DNA of 64,000 bases from Lachnospiraceae bacterium (lineage in GTDB: Bacteria > Bacillota > Clostridia > Lachnospirales > Lachnospiraceae), in the NCBI GenBank assembly GCA_910574745.1, contig CAJTCE010000003.1:33133-97132 (forward strand). The letters are read 5' to 3'. The notes beneath the pieces were generated by a model. That model searched no databases, had not been told where the DNA came from, and worked only from the letters and a program-made list of their open reading frames with translations. A program made the position numbers and the translations under genes. Numbering within the stretch: position 1 is the stretch's first letter; every line of letters starts with the position of its first letter. Positions 17,280 through 27,513 of this stretch are shown one piece after another.

Positions 17280-18488
17280 TTATTTATTTCTCTGCAAAAA
17301 GTCCGGAATCTTTAATGACTGGGATTCCACATTGCTCCTGATTGTCTCAGGTTTCTGGATTCCGTTTACAGGCTTAATGGGGGTAACGGAAGGAATGGGA
17401 CCTGTCCCCGTGGCTGCCGTATTTACATTTACACCGGAAGGAGTCTTAACAGCCGGCTTGGTTCTTGCTGTCCCTCCCGTGGAAGTATGTAAAAAGCTTC
17501 CTCCCATTTTGCTCATAACACTTGCTCCCACACTGGATGCCTGCTCAATACCGGTAGCAATAACCGTAACGCTGCAGGAATCCGTCATGGTCTCATCGTA
17601 CATAGCGCCAAAGATAATATTGACATTTTCGCCTACCATATCCTGAACATAGCTTACCGCATCGGAAGCATCCGCCAAAGCAATATCTCCGGATACATTG
17701 ATGATCACATCCGTAGCGCCTGTAATGGTGGTCTCCAAAAGGGGAGAGCCTACGGCCATCTTGACCGCTTCATTGGCCTTCTCGTCGCCTTTTCCGAATC
17801 CGATGCCGATATGGGCAATACCTTTATCCTTCATAACAGTCTGCACATCCGCAAAATCCAAGTTGATAACTGCGGGAACATTGATCAAATCCGTAATACC
17901 CTGTACTGCCTGCTGCAATACCTCGTCAGCCTTTTTCAGGGCATCGGGAAGGGTTGTCCTCCTGTCTACAATTTCTAAGAGCTTATCATTGGGAATTACA
18001 ATCAAGGTGTCTACATTGTCCCTTAATTTGTCAATTCCGCCTATCGCATTTTCCATTCTGGTACGGGCTTCAAACTTAAAAGGCTTCGTAACAACGCCTA
18101 CCGTCAGAATCCCCATTTCCTTAGCAATCTTTGCAACAATAGGAGCTGCACCGGTTCCTGTACCGCCTCCCATGCCGCAGGTAACAAATACCATATCAGA
18201 ACCTTTTAATGAGCTTGTAATCTCTTCTATACTCTCTTCCGCAGCCTTTTCTCCTATTTCCGGTCTGGCTCCGGCTCCAAGACCTTTGGTCAGTTTTTCG
18301 CCAATCTGTAATAACTTAGGTGCCTTACAAAGCTGCAAAGCCTGCTTGTCCGTATTGACACCGATAAATCCAACACCGCCTATATTTTCTTCAATCATTC
18401 TATTTACAGCATTATTTCCTGCACCGCCGACACCCACAACGATAATCTTTGCTGCAGTTTCTGCATCATTTGACTTAATTTCCAGCAA
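17280..18488 (-). CDS. ftsZ: Cell division GTPase FtsZ
   Basis: A 402-residue tubulin homologue forming the division ring. GTP-binding features include [15 protein letters not shown] near residue 18, the tubulin signature [10 protein letters not shown] near residue 107, and the T7-loop context NLDFADV. A variable linker from about residue 320 ends in the conserved C-terminal peptide IPDFLQRNK that binds FtsA or SepF. No ftsA is visible in the cluster, so SepF or another anchor may be used. It has its own promoter at 18532-18560, and a terminator separates it from spoIIGA. Confidence 0.98.
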   Translation of the reverse strand: MLEIKSNDAETAAKIIVVGVGGAGNNAVNRMIEENIGGVGFIGVNTDKQALQLCKAPKLLQIGEKLTKGLGAGARPEIGEKAAEESIEEITSSLKGSDMVFVTCGMGGGTGTGAAPIVAKIAKEMGILTVGVVTKPFKFEARTRMENAIGGIDKLRDNVDTLIVIPNDKLLEIVDRRTTLPDALKKADEVLQQAVQGITDLINVPAVINLDFADVQTVMKDKGIAHIGIGFGKGDEKANEAVKMAVGSPLLETTITGATDVIINVSGDIALADASDAVSYVQDMVGENVNIIFGAMYDETMTDSCSVTVIATGIEQASSVGASVMSKMGGSFLHTSTGGTARTKPAVKTPSGVNVNTAATGTGPIPSVTPIKPVNGIQKPETIRSNVESQSLKIPDFLQRNK

Positions 18489-18531
18489 GGGTAGTCCTCC
18501 TTCACAAATCCTCTAAAATTCCATATACTTT

Positions 18532-18560
18532 ATCATATAATTATTTACGAAAATTATCAA
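18532..18560 (-). promoter_or_regulatory. Sigma-A promoter for ftsZ
   Basis: TTGATA (18555-18560), 17-base spacer, TATGAT (18532-18537) on the minus strand, about 45 bases upstream of the ftsZ start codon. It lets ftsZ be transcribed separately from the upstream wall cluster. Confidence 0.75.
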
Positions 18561-18610
18561 CCTATTTTTTCAATTTCTTGTAGATTTCTGTTAATGAAAT
18601 ACAATATCTT

Positions 18611-19357
18611 TTAATCAGGTTCAAATGTCAGGGTTTTGGTATTTTCATTCAGTTCCGACATATCCAGCTGACCTTTTTTTCCTTCGATGGAAGGAACAAT
18701 GGCGCTTAGCTGCATGATTTTCTCATCTATTCTATTGCCGTTTCCAAGCCTTACCCTGGCTTGTCCGAAATACAGGGTCACATTCATATTCAGATCAAAA
18801 TAAATTTTATCGGCAGCTATTTCATATTTTTCCAAAAGCTGGGTTAAATTCATGATTTCTTTAAAAATATCTTCATTTTCCACCGGAAGCTTTTTATAAA
18901 GCTGCACAGAGCCAAAACATAAACCGGTAATCTCAGGAACGCCGTCGGTAGCCTCTGAGGCGCTCTCCACTACGATTCCTTCCCTGTCAAAATACATATA
19001 ATCTCCCAGATAGGTCACACAGCCCGCTAAGGTTTTTTCATAAACCATAATCCTGATACTGTCAGCTCCAAGCACTTCCACATCCATGGATTCTATAAAA
19101 GGAATATCGTCTATGGATTTACTGCGGTATTTTAAATCCAGCAGCAGGGAGTTGTCCATAAAGCTGTCCTTTAATATCATGGCCTTAATTTCATCCTCCG
19201 TATAATGGTGGTTACCTATAACCTCCACTTCCGTAACCCGGAAATGAACCAAAACAAATGCCAGGGCAGCTGCCGTCAAAATAAAGAGCGCTGCCGCTGA
19301 CATCAGAATTCTTCGTTTAAATGTAAATCTCTTGTACTTATTTTTCATTCTTTTCAC
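18611..19357 (-). CDS. ftsQ: Cell division protein FtsQ/DivIB
   Basis: A 248-residue bitopic membrane protein of the divisome. A short basic cytoplasmic tail (KRMKNKYKRFTFKRR) precedes one membrane helix (about 19-41). A POTRA domain then starts at FRVTEVEVIGNHHYTEDEI, followed by the FtsQ beta domain. It bridges early and late division proteins with FtsL and DivIC-like partners. It lies directly after murA with a gap of 9 bases. The family is recognised from the POTRA motif and context; overall sequence is poorly conserved, as is normal. Confidence 0.88.
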   Translation of the reverse strand: MKRMKNKYKRFTFKRRILMSAAALFILTAAALAFVLVHFRVTEVEVIGNHHYTEDEIKAMILKDSFMDNSLLLDLKYRSKSIDDIPFIESMDVEVLGADSIRIMVYEKTLAGCVTYLGDYMYFDREGIVVESASEATDGVPEITGLCFGSVQLYKKLPVENEDIFKEIMNLTQLLEKYEIAADKIYFDLNMNVTLYFGQARVRLGNGNRIDEKIMQLSAIVPSIEGKKGQLDMSELNENTKTLTFEPD

Positions 19358-19366
19358 CAGAAAGCC

Positions 19367-20617
19367 CTAAACATAACGAATGTTTGCCCCCAGAGCCCTT
19401 AAATCCCTGCCGATGTCTTCATATCCCCGGTCTATAAAGTGCTTATTCTCCACAAGAGTGGTTCCCGATGCTGCCAGACCGGCCAGCACAAGGGCCGCGC
19501 CGCCCCTTAACTCCATGGCTTCTACCGTACATCCTTTCAAGGAATCCACACCGCATATCATAGCGCGATTGCCGGAAATATGAATATCCGCGCCCATTTT
19601 TGACAATTCAGATACGATCTTAAATCTGTTTTCAAATATGTTTTCTTCAATAATCGTACAGCCTTCCGCTATGGCAAAAGCCGCCATAAACGCCGATTGC
19701 AGGTCCGTGGGGAATCCCGGATAGACGGAGGTTTTAAGACCCGCAACGGATTTATTTGCATGCTCTCCGTTAATACATACCCATCCTCCGGCAATCACAA
19801 TATCCGCTCCCATAAGCTGCAGTACCTTGAACAGCTCCTGCATCTGTTCCACCGGAGCCTCATTGAGCACAACAATGCCCTTGGTCATGACTCCCGCCAA
19901 AAGATAGGTGCCCGCCACAATCCGGTCAGGCATAATACGATAACATATCTCCTGTAATTTTTTTACGCCGGTAACCTGTATCCTGCTTTCCCCGGCTCCC
20001 TCTATCTTTGCTCCCGCTTTGTTTAAAAAGGTACATAACTCCACAATTTCCGGTTCTCTTGCGCATCCCTCGATTTCCGTAACCCCTTCCGCCAGTATGG
20101 CAGTCAAGATCACATTTTCCGTAGCTCCCACGCTTGGAAAGGACAGCTTTACCTTTCCGCCGTGAAGATTCTTGACATAGGCCGAAACCTCGCAATCGGA
20201 ATCTGCAAACTTTACCCCCATCTGGGATAAGGCGTCCATATGCATATCAATGGGTCTTTCTCCGATCACACATCCTCCGGGATAAGAAGTTTTAACCTCT
20301 CCCGTCCTACCCAGCATAGCTCCCAAAAGCATAATGGAGGATCGCATAACGCCCGTATGCTCTTTTGGAAAGTCCGTCCGCAAAATATGGGAAGCATCAA
20401 TTTCAATACTCCTGTTATTGATTGTAATCTTACATCCCGCATACTCCAACAGCTTTATCATATGGTCCACATCCGTAATCCGGGGGCAATTTTCAAGTAC
20501 CGTTTTCCCCTTTACGAGAACGGATGCAGCTAAGAGGGGCAGCGTCCCGTTTTTGGAGCCCTGTATTCTCACTTCTCCGCACAGTGTGTTCCCTCCGCAT
20601 ATACTGATCGCATCCAT
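19367..20617 (-). CDS. murA: UDP-N-acetylglucosamine 1-carboxyvinyltransferase MurA
   Basis: A 416-residue enzyme transferring enolpyruvate to UDP-GlcNAc, the first committed step of peptidoglycan synthesis and the fosfomycin target. The loop PGGCVIGERPIDMH carries the active-site cysteine, and GSKNGTLPLLAAS at the start and the late RGGAALVLAGL motif match the family. The frame stays open 34 codons further, but MDAISICGG is chosen by homology and by a GGATGG site; three codons more (20626) is possible. In the wall cluster it occupies the place where murG/murB are common. Confidence 0.94.
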   Translation of the reverse strand: MDAISICGGNTLCGEVRIQGSKNGTLPLLAASVLVKGKTVLENCPRITDVDHMIKLLEYAGCKITINNRSIEIDASHILRTDFPKEHTGVMRSSIMLLGAMLGRTGEVKTSYPGGCVIGERPIDMHMDALSQMGVKFADSDCEVSAYVKNLHGGKVKLSFPSVGATENVILTAILAEGVTEIEGCAREPEIVELCTFLNKAGAKIEGAGESRIQVTGVKKLQEICYRIMPDRIVAGTYLLAGVMTKGIVVLNEAPVEQMQELFKVLQLMGADIVIAGGWVCINGEHANKSVAGLKTSVYPGFPTDLQSAFMAAFAIAEGCTIIEENIFENRFKIVSELSKMGADIHISGNRAMICGVDSLKGCTVEAMELRGGAALVLAGLAASGTTLVENKHFIDRGYEDIGRDLRALGANIRYV

Positions 20618-20681
20618 ATCCACCATCCATTCGTGAATATCATCTATTTTAGTATATGCGAAAAGACTGTCCCATGTAACC

Positions 20682-21836
20682 TTACATAGCGTCCCTGAGC
20701 CTGATTTGCCTGGAAACATTCAGCACCAGCCCTATTTCCGCCATCAAAAACATTTCCGATGTGCCTCCGTAGCTGATAAAAGGAAGGGAAATTCCGGTAT
20801 TGGGCATAGTGTTGGTAACAACGGCGATATTTAAAATGACCTGAATGGCAAAATGGGCCATAACCCCCACCACCAGCATAGCGCCGAATAAATCCTTCGC
20901 GTTATTTGCAATGACCATACATCTCCAAATCAGAAGAACAAACAAAAGGATAACCGCCAAAGCGCCGAATAACCCCAGCTCCTCACAAATTATGGAGAAA
21001 ATCATATCGTTCTGGGCCTCGGGAAGAAATCCCAGCTTCTGCATACTGGCCCCTAAGCCCTTTCCGAAAATCCCTCCGGAACCAATGGCATATAATGCCT
21101 GTAATGTTTGAAAGCCTTTATCCGACGGATCGGACTCCGGATCTAACCAGGTCTCAATTCTTTTTAGGCGAAAGCTGTCTCCCTCCCAATGAGTGGCTAC
21201 ATAAATAACAATTGCCGCCAGCGCAATTACCAAAAGGGCTGCGATAATATATTTGGAATAATCAGAATCAGCAACAAAAAGCATAACAACGGCAATTCCA
21301 GCCACAATGATCGCCGAGCTTAAATTACTGGTAATCTTCCACAGCATCAGGGCAAAAATAACCGGAACCAGCAATATGGCAGCCATTCCTTTAATAGTGG
21401 TTATGTATTTTTTATTTACCTTATTAATAAGCACAGCACAGAACAGAATGATCTCTATCTTCACAACCTCTGCCGGCTGCAGGGACAAAGGACCGATTCC
21501 GATCCATCGTCTGGCTCCGTTGGCTTCAATACCTAAAGGCGTTAAAACCAGAATAACCAAAACAAAAGAAATTAAGAGTCCGGGAAATGCGAACCTTTCC
21601 CAGATATGGTAATCGATCAAAATAGTTGCCGCCATGACAAATACGCCTAAAACAGTGGCAAACAACTGTCTGCGCAGATAAAATGCGGAATCCCCGTTAT
21701 GGTCGGATGCCGCATCATAGGTACTGGAGGAATACATCATAACCAGCCCGAAAATAATCAGGAATATAACCACAAACAGCAAGGTATAATCAAAGAAATT
21801 CTGATTTTTAATTTTTTTCTTTTTTCCGGATGCCAT
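20682..21836 (-). CDS. ftsW: SEDS-family glycosyltransferase FtsW/SpoVE
   Basis: A 384-residue polytopic membrane protein with about ten hydrophobic segments. Motifs are MMYSSSTY in the first helix region, the SEDS signatures PSDKGFQTLQALYAIGSGGI and GKGLGASMQK, and ISYGGTSEM near the end. It polymerises lipid II with a cognate class B penicillin-binding protein. Start MASGKKKK is preferred to the ATG 21 bases earlier because AAGGAGAGG is correctly placed before it. Position between mraY and murA does not decide between a division (FtsW) and a sporulation (SpoVE) role. Confidence 0.9.
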   Translation of the reverse strand: MASGKKKKIKNQNFFDYTLLFVVIFLIIFGLVMMYSSSTYDAASDHNGDSAFYLRRQLFATVLGVFVMAATILIDYHIWERFAFPGLLISFVLVILVLTPLGIEANGARRWIGIGPLSLQPAEVVKIEIILFCAVLINKVNKKYITTIKGMAAILLVPVIFALMLWKITSNLSSAIIVAGIAVVMLFVADSDYSKYIIAALLVIALAAIVIYVATHWEGDSFRLKRIETWLDPESDPSDKGFQTLQALYAIGSGGIFGKGLGASMQKLGFLPEAQNDMIFSIICEELGLFGALAVILLFVLLIWRCMVIANNAKDLFGAMLVVGVMAHFAIQVILNIAVVTNTMPNTGISLPFISYGGTSEMFLMAEIGLVLNVSRQIRLRDAM

Positions 21837-21866
21837 GAACCTCTCCTTCTCATCCATATTTAGACG

Positions 21867-22832
21867 TCAAAGCGCCAGAAAGCCGATCAGGCATAAAATA
21901 GCGGTCACAACGGAAAATATGTTTACAACCTTTGTTTCCTTCCAGCCGCACAATTCAAAATGATGATGTATCGGCGCCATCTTAAAAATTCTCTTTCCGC
22001 CTGTCAGCTTAAAGTAGGATACCTGAAGCATAACGCTTGCCACTTCCGCCACATAGATAAAGCCTACGATTACGAGAAACAGCTGAAGCTGCATCATGTA
22101 TGCACATGCCGCCACAAAGCCCCCTAATGCCAGAGAGCCGGTATCTCCCATAAAAACGCTGGCGGGATAGCCGTTAAAAAGCAGAAATCCCATTAGGGCT
22201 CCTACTGCCGCACAGGTAATCGGAGTAATAGGCGCATTTAAGCCGATGGCGCATACCGTAAAAAACGTGGCTACCAGTATGGTTACGCTAGTGGCAAGCC
22301 CATCCAGGCCGTCCGTAAAATTGGTCCCGTTAACCGTTCCCAGCACTACAATAAAAATTAAAGGAATATTAAAGATTCCAAAATCCACATACTGTCCCGA
22401 CATAAAGGGAATCCTCCATGCCATACCCACATTGGTATATTGATGAAGGTAAAAAGCAAAGACCGCAGTAACAATAATCTGCAGACCGAATTTCTGCCAC
22501 GCCCGAAGTCCCATGGAACGTTTCAGCACTACCTTGATATAATCATCCAGAAAACCGATCAGCCCGAACCCCAGAGTTAAAAATAAAATAGGCAGAATGT
22601 CCGGATATTTTCTCATATAAACCAGGGATGTAACCGTCATTGCCGTCAGGATCAAGAGCCCTCCCATAGTAGGGGTTCCACTCTTTTTCAGATGGCTCTG
22701 GGGTCCTTCGTCCCTGACAGTCTGCCCTACCTTTAATCGGCGTAAAAAGGGGATCAATACAGGTCCCAGTATAACGCTTATGGCAAACGATATTAATGTT
22801 GGTAAAACAATCTCCTGATACATTTTTCTCAT
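21867..22832 (-). CDS. mraY: Phospho-N-acetylmuramoyl-pentapeptide transferase MraY
   Basis: A 321-residue integral membrane enzyme that makes lipid I from UDP-MurNAc-pentapeptide and undecaprenyl phosphate. Motifs seen are SGTPTMGGL, FGLIGFLDDYIKV (the DD pair), NGTNFTDGLDGLA and MAPIHHHFELCGW, all catalytic or substrate-binding signatures. About ten membrane helices are expected. A second ATG three codons in is also a possible start. It follows the SpoVD-like gene by 21 bases in the wall operon. Confidence 0.97.
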   Translation of the reverse strand: MRKMYQEIVLPTLISFAISVILGPVLIPFLRRLKVGQTVRDEGPQSHLKKSGTPTMGGLLILTAMTVTSLVYMRKYPDILPILFLTLGFGLIGFLDDYIKVVLKRSMGLRAWQKFGLQIIVTAVFAFYLHQYTNVGMAWRIPFMSGQYVDFGIFNIPLIFIVVLGTVNGTNFTDGLDGLATSVTILVATFFTVCAIGLNAPITPITCAAVGALMGFLLFNGYPASVFMGDTGSLALGGFVAACAYMMQLQLFLVIVGFIYVAEVASVMLQVSYFKLTGGKRIFKMAPIHHHFELCGWKETKVVNIFSVVTAILCLIGFLAL

Positions 22833-22853
22833 TTCCTTTCCGTTTATCCACTG

Positions 22854-24599
22854 TTAATTATACTGGATTCCCTCCAAATAGGGAAGAATATTTTCATACA
22901 GTTTTTTTACAACAGGCGCCGCAATCTGACCCCCATAATAAACGCCCTTGGGATTATTAATGATTGCAACGGCGATAACCTGTGGATTATCCGCCGGCTC
23001 AAAGCCGATAAAGGATGCAATATACTTTCCGCTGCCCCTTGGAAGGGTCTGGCTGGTAGCGGTTTTCCCTCCAATGGAATAGCCTTCGATATAGGCCTTC
23101 TGCCCTCCGCCCTCGGAAACAACCTTTTCCAGCATAAACCGAAGAAGCTCTGATGTTTCCTCCGACACGATCCCTTCCTTTACCTCATAGTTAAACTTTC
23201 TGATATTGCCCGTGGAAGGGTCTTCCAGGGAAAGAGCGAAATGAGGCGTTACCCTTTTCCCACCGTTTACCAAAGAACTTATGGTGGTTACAAGCTGAAT
23301 GGGCGTGATCTGGAAGGACTGCCCAAAGGAAACCGTGGCTAACTCTACCAGTCCCATATTTTCCTTTTTGTGCATGATGGTTGCCGCTTCTCCCGGCAAA
23401 TCGATTCCTGTTTTATTTAGTAACCCAAACTGCTTAAAATATTCATAGTATCTGTCAATTCCCACCCTAAGTCCCACATTGACAAAAACCGGGTTACAGG
23501 AATTCATGGTTGCGGTCAAAAAGGTTTCCGATCCGTGTCCCTGGGTTTTGTGGCAGCGGATTTTCCTGTCCTCCACGATACAGTAGCCCGGGCAGGAAAA
23601 CTGATCCTCTATGGTTACCGCCTTTGACTCCAGCCCTGCCGCCGCAGTTATGACCTTAAAAGTGGAGCCCGGTTCGTAGGTATCGTTAATGCAGCCGTTG
23701 CGCCACATTCCGTTTGCCGCTTCCGTAGTGTTGCCCGATACCTGGGCAAGCACCTCCGGCGTTTTTTCCCCGTAAACGCTTTGCAGGTCAAAGGGATTGT
23801 TCAAATCATATTCCGGCACGTTAACCATGGCAAGAATCTCGCCGTTTTGAGGATTCATGACAATAATGGAAACGCTGTCCGCCTCCTTGGCTTCCATGGC
23901 CTGAAGGGCAAGCTGGGTGGCATAGCTTTGGATATTCATATCCAGACTTATGGTCAGGTCATTTCCCGCTATGGGCTCTATTCTGCCTTCTCCCGCCGTA
24001 TCTATCTCAACGCCCTTGGCATCGGTCACTGTAAGAATCATACCGTCGATTCCCTTCAGATAGTCCTCATATCTTACTTCCAGACCTACAATGCCCTGAT
24101 TATCCCCTCCGGTAAACCCCAAGACCTTGCTTGCCAGAGTCGAATAGGGGTAAAAACGCTTATAATCCTCATCTACCTTTACTCCCGCCAGATTACATTC
24201 TCTGATCTCATCTCCGATGGATTTGTCCACATTACTCTTAATTCGTTCAATGGACGAGACCTTTTCCACCCTTTTCCGGACGCTCTCCTCATCCATTTTC
24301 AGCTTTTCGCTTAATAGACTGATAACCGTCTCCGGATCCTCAATCTGGGAATGAATGACTGAAATGGTACAGACCGTCCGGTTGTCCGCCAGAACCACTC
24401 CGTTCCTGTCTAAAATCCTGCCTCTTGCGGCCTTGATGCTCCGTTCCCTTTCGTGAAGCTCCAAAGCCTTCTGGGTATAATATTCGGAACAGGGAACCAT
24501 CAGATAAAAAATTCTCCCGCACAGCCCCAGCATAACAAGCACTACTACAAAAAATACAAATACGATTTTTCTTTTATGATAGATCTGATACCCTTTCAA
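22854..24599 (-). CDS. spoVD: Class B penicillin-binding protein, SpoVD-like, with KTA in place of KTG
   Basis: A 581-residue transpeptidase with a membrane helix at about 10-34, a dimerisation/pedestal domain (ARGRILDRNGVVLADN), and a transpeptidase domain. The catalytic STFK is in YEPGSTFKVI and the SCN motif is in MNSCNPVF. The third motif reads GGKTATSQ, so the usually invariant glycine of KTG is alanine. There is no PASTA domain. It lies between pbpB and mraY, where spoVD lies in spore formers. The division PBP is probably the upstream gene, and this one the sporulation cortex or septum enzyme; that division of labour is inferred. Confidence 0.88.
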   Translation of the reverse strand: MKGYQIYHKRKIVFVFFVVVLVMLGLCGRIFYLMVPCSEYYTQKALELHERERSIKAARGRILDRNGVVLADNRTVCTISVIHSQIEDPETVISLLSEKLKMDEESVRKRVEKVSSIERIKSNVDKSIGDEIRECNLAGVKVDEDYKRFYPYSTLASKVLGFTGGDNQGIVGLEVRYEDYLKGIDGMILTVTDAKGVEIDTAGEGRIEPIAGNDLTISLDMNIQSYATQLALQAMEAKEADSVSIIVMNPQNGEILAMVNVPEYDLNNPFDLQSVYGEKTPEVLAQVSGNTTEAANGMWRNGCINDTYEPGSTFKVITAAAGLESKAVTIEDQFSCPGYCIVEDRKIRCHKTQGHGSETFLTATMNSCNPVFVNVGLRVGIDRYYEYFKQFGLLNKTGIDLPGEAATIMHKKENMGLVELATVSFGQSFQITPIQLVTTISSLVNGGKRVTPHFALSLEDPSTGNIRKFNYEVKEGIVSEETSELLRFMLEKVVSEGGGQKAYIEGYSIGGKTATSQTLPRGSGKYIASFIGFEPADNPQVIAVAIINNPKGVYYGGQIAAPVVKKLYENILPYLEGIQYN

Positions 24600-24756
24600 A
24601 GACTTCCTCTAAGCTTTTCTTTTAATACTAATTTATTAAGCTTTTACAGAGGTTATTCCTATACAATTTTCCTGTTGGCTTCATAGACTGCCTACCATAC
24701 TTTTTTCTTATGCTGTTTTACCTTTTTCCGTTCCCATACCCAATACGTTTGGCAAT

Positions 24757-26958
24757 TTACTGCCTCAAAGAGCCCTCTCCCATAACAGGATTCGCATTTT
24801 CATCCACCATAGCGCCAATGCCGTCCAGACAGGAAGCTGTAGGATCCACAGGCTCATAGGTATCGGGATATAACCATTGCCCTGTATTGGGGTCCTTTAC
24901 ATATCCCGTCTCCGGGTCCGTCTCCAAAGGAGGCGCTTCGTTTTCGCCGCCCTCCTCAGGCTCCTCTCCTTCGCCGCCTTCTCCTTCCTCATCCTCCGGC
25001 GTCTCCCCTACTTTTCCGGGAATGATTCCTAAATCTATCAAATGCTGTTCATCCTCCTCGGAAATTTCCTCCGTGCGGAAAATCTGAAGATAAGGAAGTA
25101 TTTCCGTAAAAATGTTTTTTGCGATTTCCTGGGCAAAGCTAGAATACGGCTGCTCCTGCACATTGGGCCTGTCGATAACCACATAAACCACTACCTGGGG
25201 ATCGTCTATGGGAGCAAAGCCGATAAAAGAAACCACATAATTACCGGTTTTACGGGGATACATCTCCGCCGTGCCGGTTTTTCCGCCAATGAGATATCCC
25301 GCCGGAACCGCATGATTTCCCGTACCTATGGAACATACGTTGGCAAGATAGCCTCTCATGGTTTGTGATGTACTTTCGGAAATGGTCTGTTTCAAAACGC
25401 GCCCGTCAATTTTTTCGACGGTACTCCCGTCCGGATTTCGGATTTCCTTTACCATATGAGGCTGATAATAATATCCTCCGTTTATAACCGAACAAAAGGC
25501 TGCCGCCATCTGAATCATGGTTGCATTATACCCCTGTCCGAAGGTAGAAATGGCAAGGTCAGACGCCACCATGTTTGCCGGATCGTAAACCAGGGTATCT
25601 GTTCTGGCTTCGCCCGCCAGATCAATATTCGTTTTTAATCCCATATTAAAATTGGAAATATACTCCATGAAAAGATCGGCTCCCATTGACTGCCCGATCT
25701 GCATCAGGGCAACATTACAGGACTGCTCCAAAGCGCCGGAAACAGAAAGCATATCATGTCCGATCCTCCTGTTACATTTAATCTTATGACCGCTTACCTC
25801 ATAAACACCGCTGCAATAATATTGCTCCGTACCGTTTATACACCCGCTGTCAAGAGCCGCTGCAATCGTTAATGACTTTGCCGTAGAGCCCAGCTCAAAG
25901 GTATCGGAAATACAAAAATTTCTCCACAACTCGTTCAAGGCTTCATAATAGGCATCATTATCCATTGCCCCGATTTCTTCGCTGGTATACAGTCCGTTCC
26001 CGCTTAAAGAACGGGGGTTGTTTAAATCAAACGCCGGATAGCCTGCCATTGCCAGTATTTCGCCGTTTCTGGGATCCATAACAATAACTCCCGTATTGTA
26101 GCTTCCCAGCTCTCCCGCCCGGTAGGCATTTTCTCCTTCGTGCTCATGATTCCACTGGGCTATATATTTTTCCACAATCCCCTGAATATTGGCGTCAATC
26201 GTAGAAACAATGATTTTACCGTCCTTTGCGGCTTTCGTGGTTCTTTCCAGATTAGAGCCCTCTGCCAGATAACCGTATTCCCTTCCGTTTGTTCCGTTTA
26301 AAACATCGTTGTAATACTCTTCCAGTCCGAAAGCTCCCACATTATCCGCCGTGGTAAAGCCGATTGCATCACAGGCAAGGCTTCCATAAGGATATACCCT
26401 TCTATACTCCTCTTCAAACCATACGCCCTTGATATTGGGATATTCCTTTTTGTTATTCTGCATTTCCTGGAAAGGTGCGATTTCTTCATAGGACAACTGC
26501 TTTAAGACCACATAATACTGACTGGAGGGATGGTCCACAATATATTTGCGCATTTCTTCAATATCCACATGGAAACATGCGTCTAATGCCGCCAGCGTAG
26601 GTTCTAAGGCATCCTTTGACTGTAAAATCATTTTGGAATCCACAACCAGATTATATACCTTTTCGCTGTATGCCAGCTTACTGCCCTGGGCGTCCAGAAT
26701 ATCTCCTCTCTTATAAGGAAGCGTCTTGCTGTCATAGGTCTGCTGGGACAAAATCTGCTTCTTGTAATTCTCCCCGTTTTCTTTATTGATCATAATAAGC
26801 CGGACACTTAATGTCACAAAAGCCAGCAGTACTGCCATAAACAATACTACCAGCTTTTTCTGCATTTTTAAGGAAAACCTCTTTCCCTTTTTTTCATTTT
26901 CCGTATCTATTTTCCGGGAATGTACCGGACGTACTTTACTGCTTCTCACTTCAACCAC
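24757..26958 (-). CDS. pbpB: Class B penicillin-binding protein (division transpeptidase, PBP2B/FtsI type)
   Basis: A 733-residue transpeptidase. A basic tail and one membrane helix (about 33-55) are followed by LPYKRGDILDAQG of the pedestal domain. The catalytic motifs are STAK (ELGSTAKSL), SCN (EQSCNVAL) and GGKTGTAE. The C-terminal 100 residues are an acidic Glu/Gly/Pro-rich tail (around EDEEGEGGEGEEPEEGG) ending in a TGYVKDPNTGQWLYPD segment, likely exposed on the outer face. It directly follows the FtsL-like gene (6-base gap), as expected for the septal enzyme paired with an SEDS protein. Confidence 0.92.
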   Translation of the reverse strand: MVEVRSSKVRPVHSRKIDTENEKKGKRFSLKMQKKLVVLFMAVLLAFVTLSVRLIMINKENGENYKKQILSQQTYDSKTLPYKRGDILDAQGSKLAYSEKVYNLVVDSKMILQSKDALEPTLAALDACFHVDIEEMRKYIVDHPSSQYYVVLKQLSYEEIAPFQEMQNNKKEYPNIKGVWFEEEYRRVYPYGSLACDAIGFTTADNVGAFGLEEYYNDVLNGTNGREYGYLAEGSNLERTTKAAKDGKIIVSTIDANIQGIVEKYIAQWNHEHEGENAYRAGELGSYNTGVIVMDPRNGEILAMAGYPAFDLNNPRSLSGNGLYTSEEIGAMDNDAYYEALNELWRNFCISDTFELGSTAKSLTIAAALDSGCINGTEQYYCSGVYEVSGHKIKCNRRIGHDMLSVSGALEQSCNVALMQIGQSMGADLFMEYISNFNMGLKTNIDLAGEARTDTLVYDPANMVASDLAISTFGQGYNATMIQMAAAFCSVINGGYYYQPHMVKEIRNPDGSTVEKIDGRVLKQTISESTSQTMRGYLANVCSIGTGNHAVPAGYLIGGKTGTAEMYPRKTGNYVVSFIGFAPIDDPQVVVYVVIDRPNVQEQPYSSFAQEIAKNIFTEILPYLQIFRTEEISEEDEQHLIDLGIIPGKVGETPEDEEGEGGEGEEPEEGGENEAPPLETDPETGYVKDPNTGQWLYPDTYEPVDPTASCLDGIGAMVDENANPVMGEGSLRQ

Positions 26959-26964
26959 TCCTGC

Positions 26965-27480
26965 TTATGGCATTTCCTGATGCTGCCTTACGTAATCATC
27001 GCCTTGGGTCTCTACTTCTACAATCTGACCTTCCTCAGCATATCTCATACCAAGTTGGTTGATTGCCACATCCTTTATGTATTCCAAATCAACAGAAGAA
27101 ATAATTCTGCTGTATTCTTCGTCATTTTCCATTCTCATGGAATTCAAAGTACTTTCCTTTTTTGCGATTGCTTCCAGCATTGCGGTATTTTCTGCCTGGA
27201 GTCTGATATAACCGATTAAGATTACCGATGCTGCGCATAATCCCGCTGCCAGGAAAAGCACATAGCCGATATTCATATGTACGGCTTTTTCCCTGTTTCT
27301 ACGAACCGCAGCACTGGTTCTTTTAAGAGGAGCTTCTTTAATCTCCCTTCTTACGTCTATTTTTCTGACAGTGGAACCGTCAATATAATATTCCCCGTAT
27401 CCGCCGCTTCTGCCATAGCTTTTGCGCATATTTCCGCCTTTGTTCTGCGTGCGGCCTGCTTTTTCATAATATTTTCCCAT
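26965..27480 (-). CDS. ftsL: FtsL-like cell division protein
   Basis: A 171-residue bitopic protein. A long basic, glycine/tyrosine-rich cytoplasmic tail (residues 1-68) precedes one membrane helix (about 70-92, NIGYVLFLAAGLCAASVI). A short extracytoplasmic coiled coil follows, with the septum-formation segment DLEYIKDVAINQLGMRYA. Position between rsmH and the division PBP is the classical ftsL place. The unusually long N-terminal tail is typical of clostridial versions. A start 17 codons later (MRKSYG) is possible. Sequence similarity in this family is low, so context carries much of the call. Confidence 0.83.
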   Translation of the reverse strand: MGKYYEKAGRTQNKGGNMRKSYGRSGGYGEYYIDGSTVRKIDVRREIKEAPLKRTSAAVRRNREKAVHMNIGYVLFLAAGLCAASVILIGYIRLQAENTAMLEAIAKKESTLNSMRMENDEEYSRIISSVDLEYIKDVAINQLGMRYAEEGQIVEVETQGDDYVRQHQEMP

Positions 27481-27513
27481 ACTTTATTCCCCATATACTT
27501 TCTGAAAACTCAC

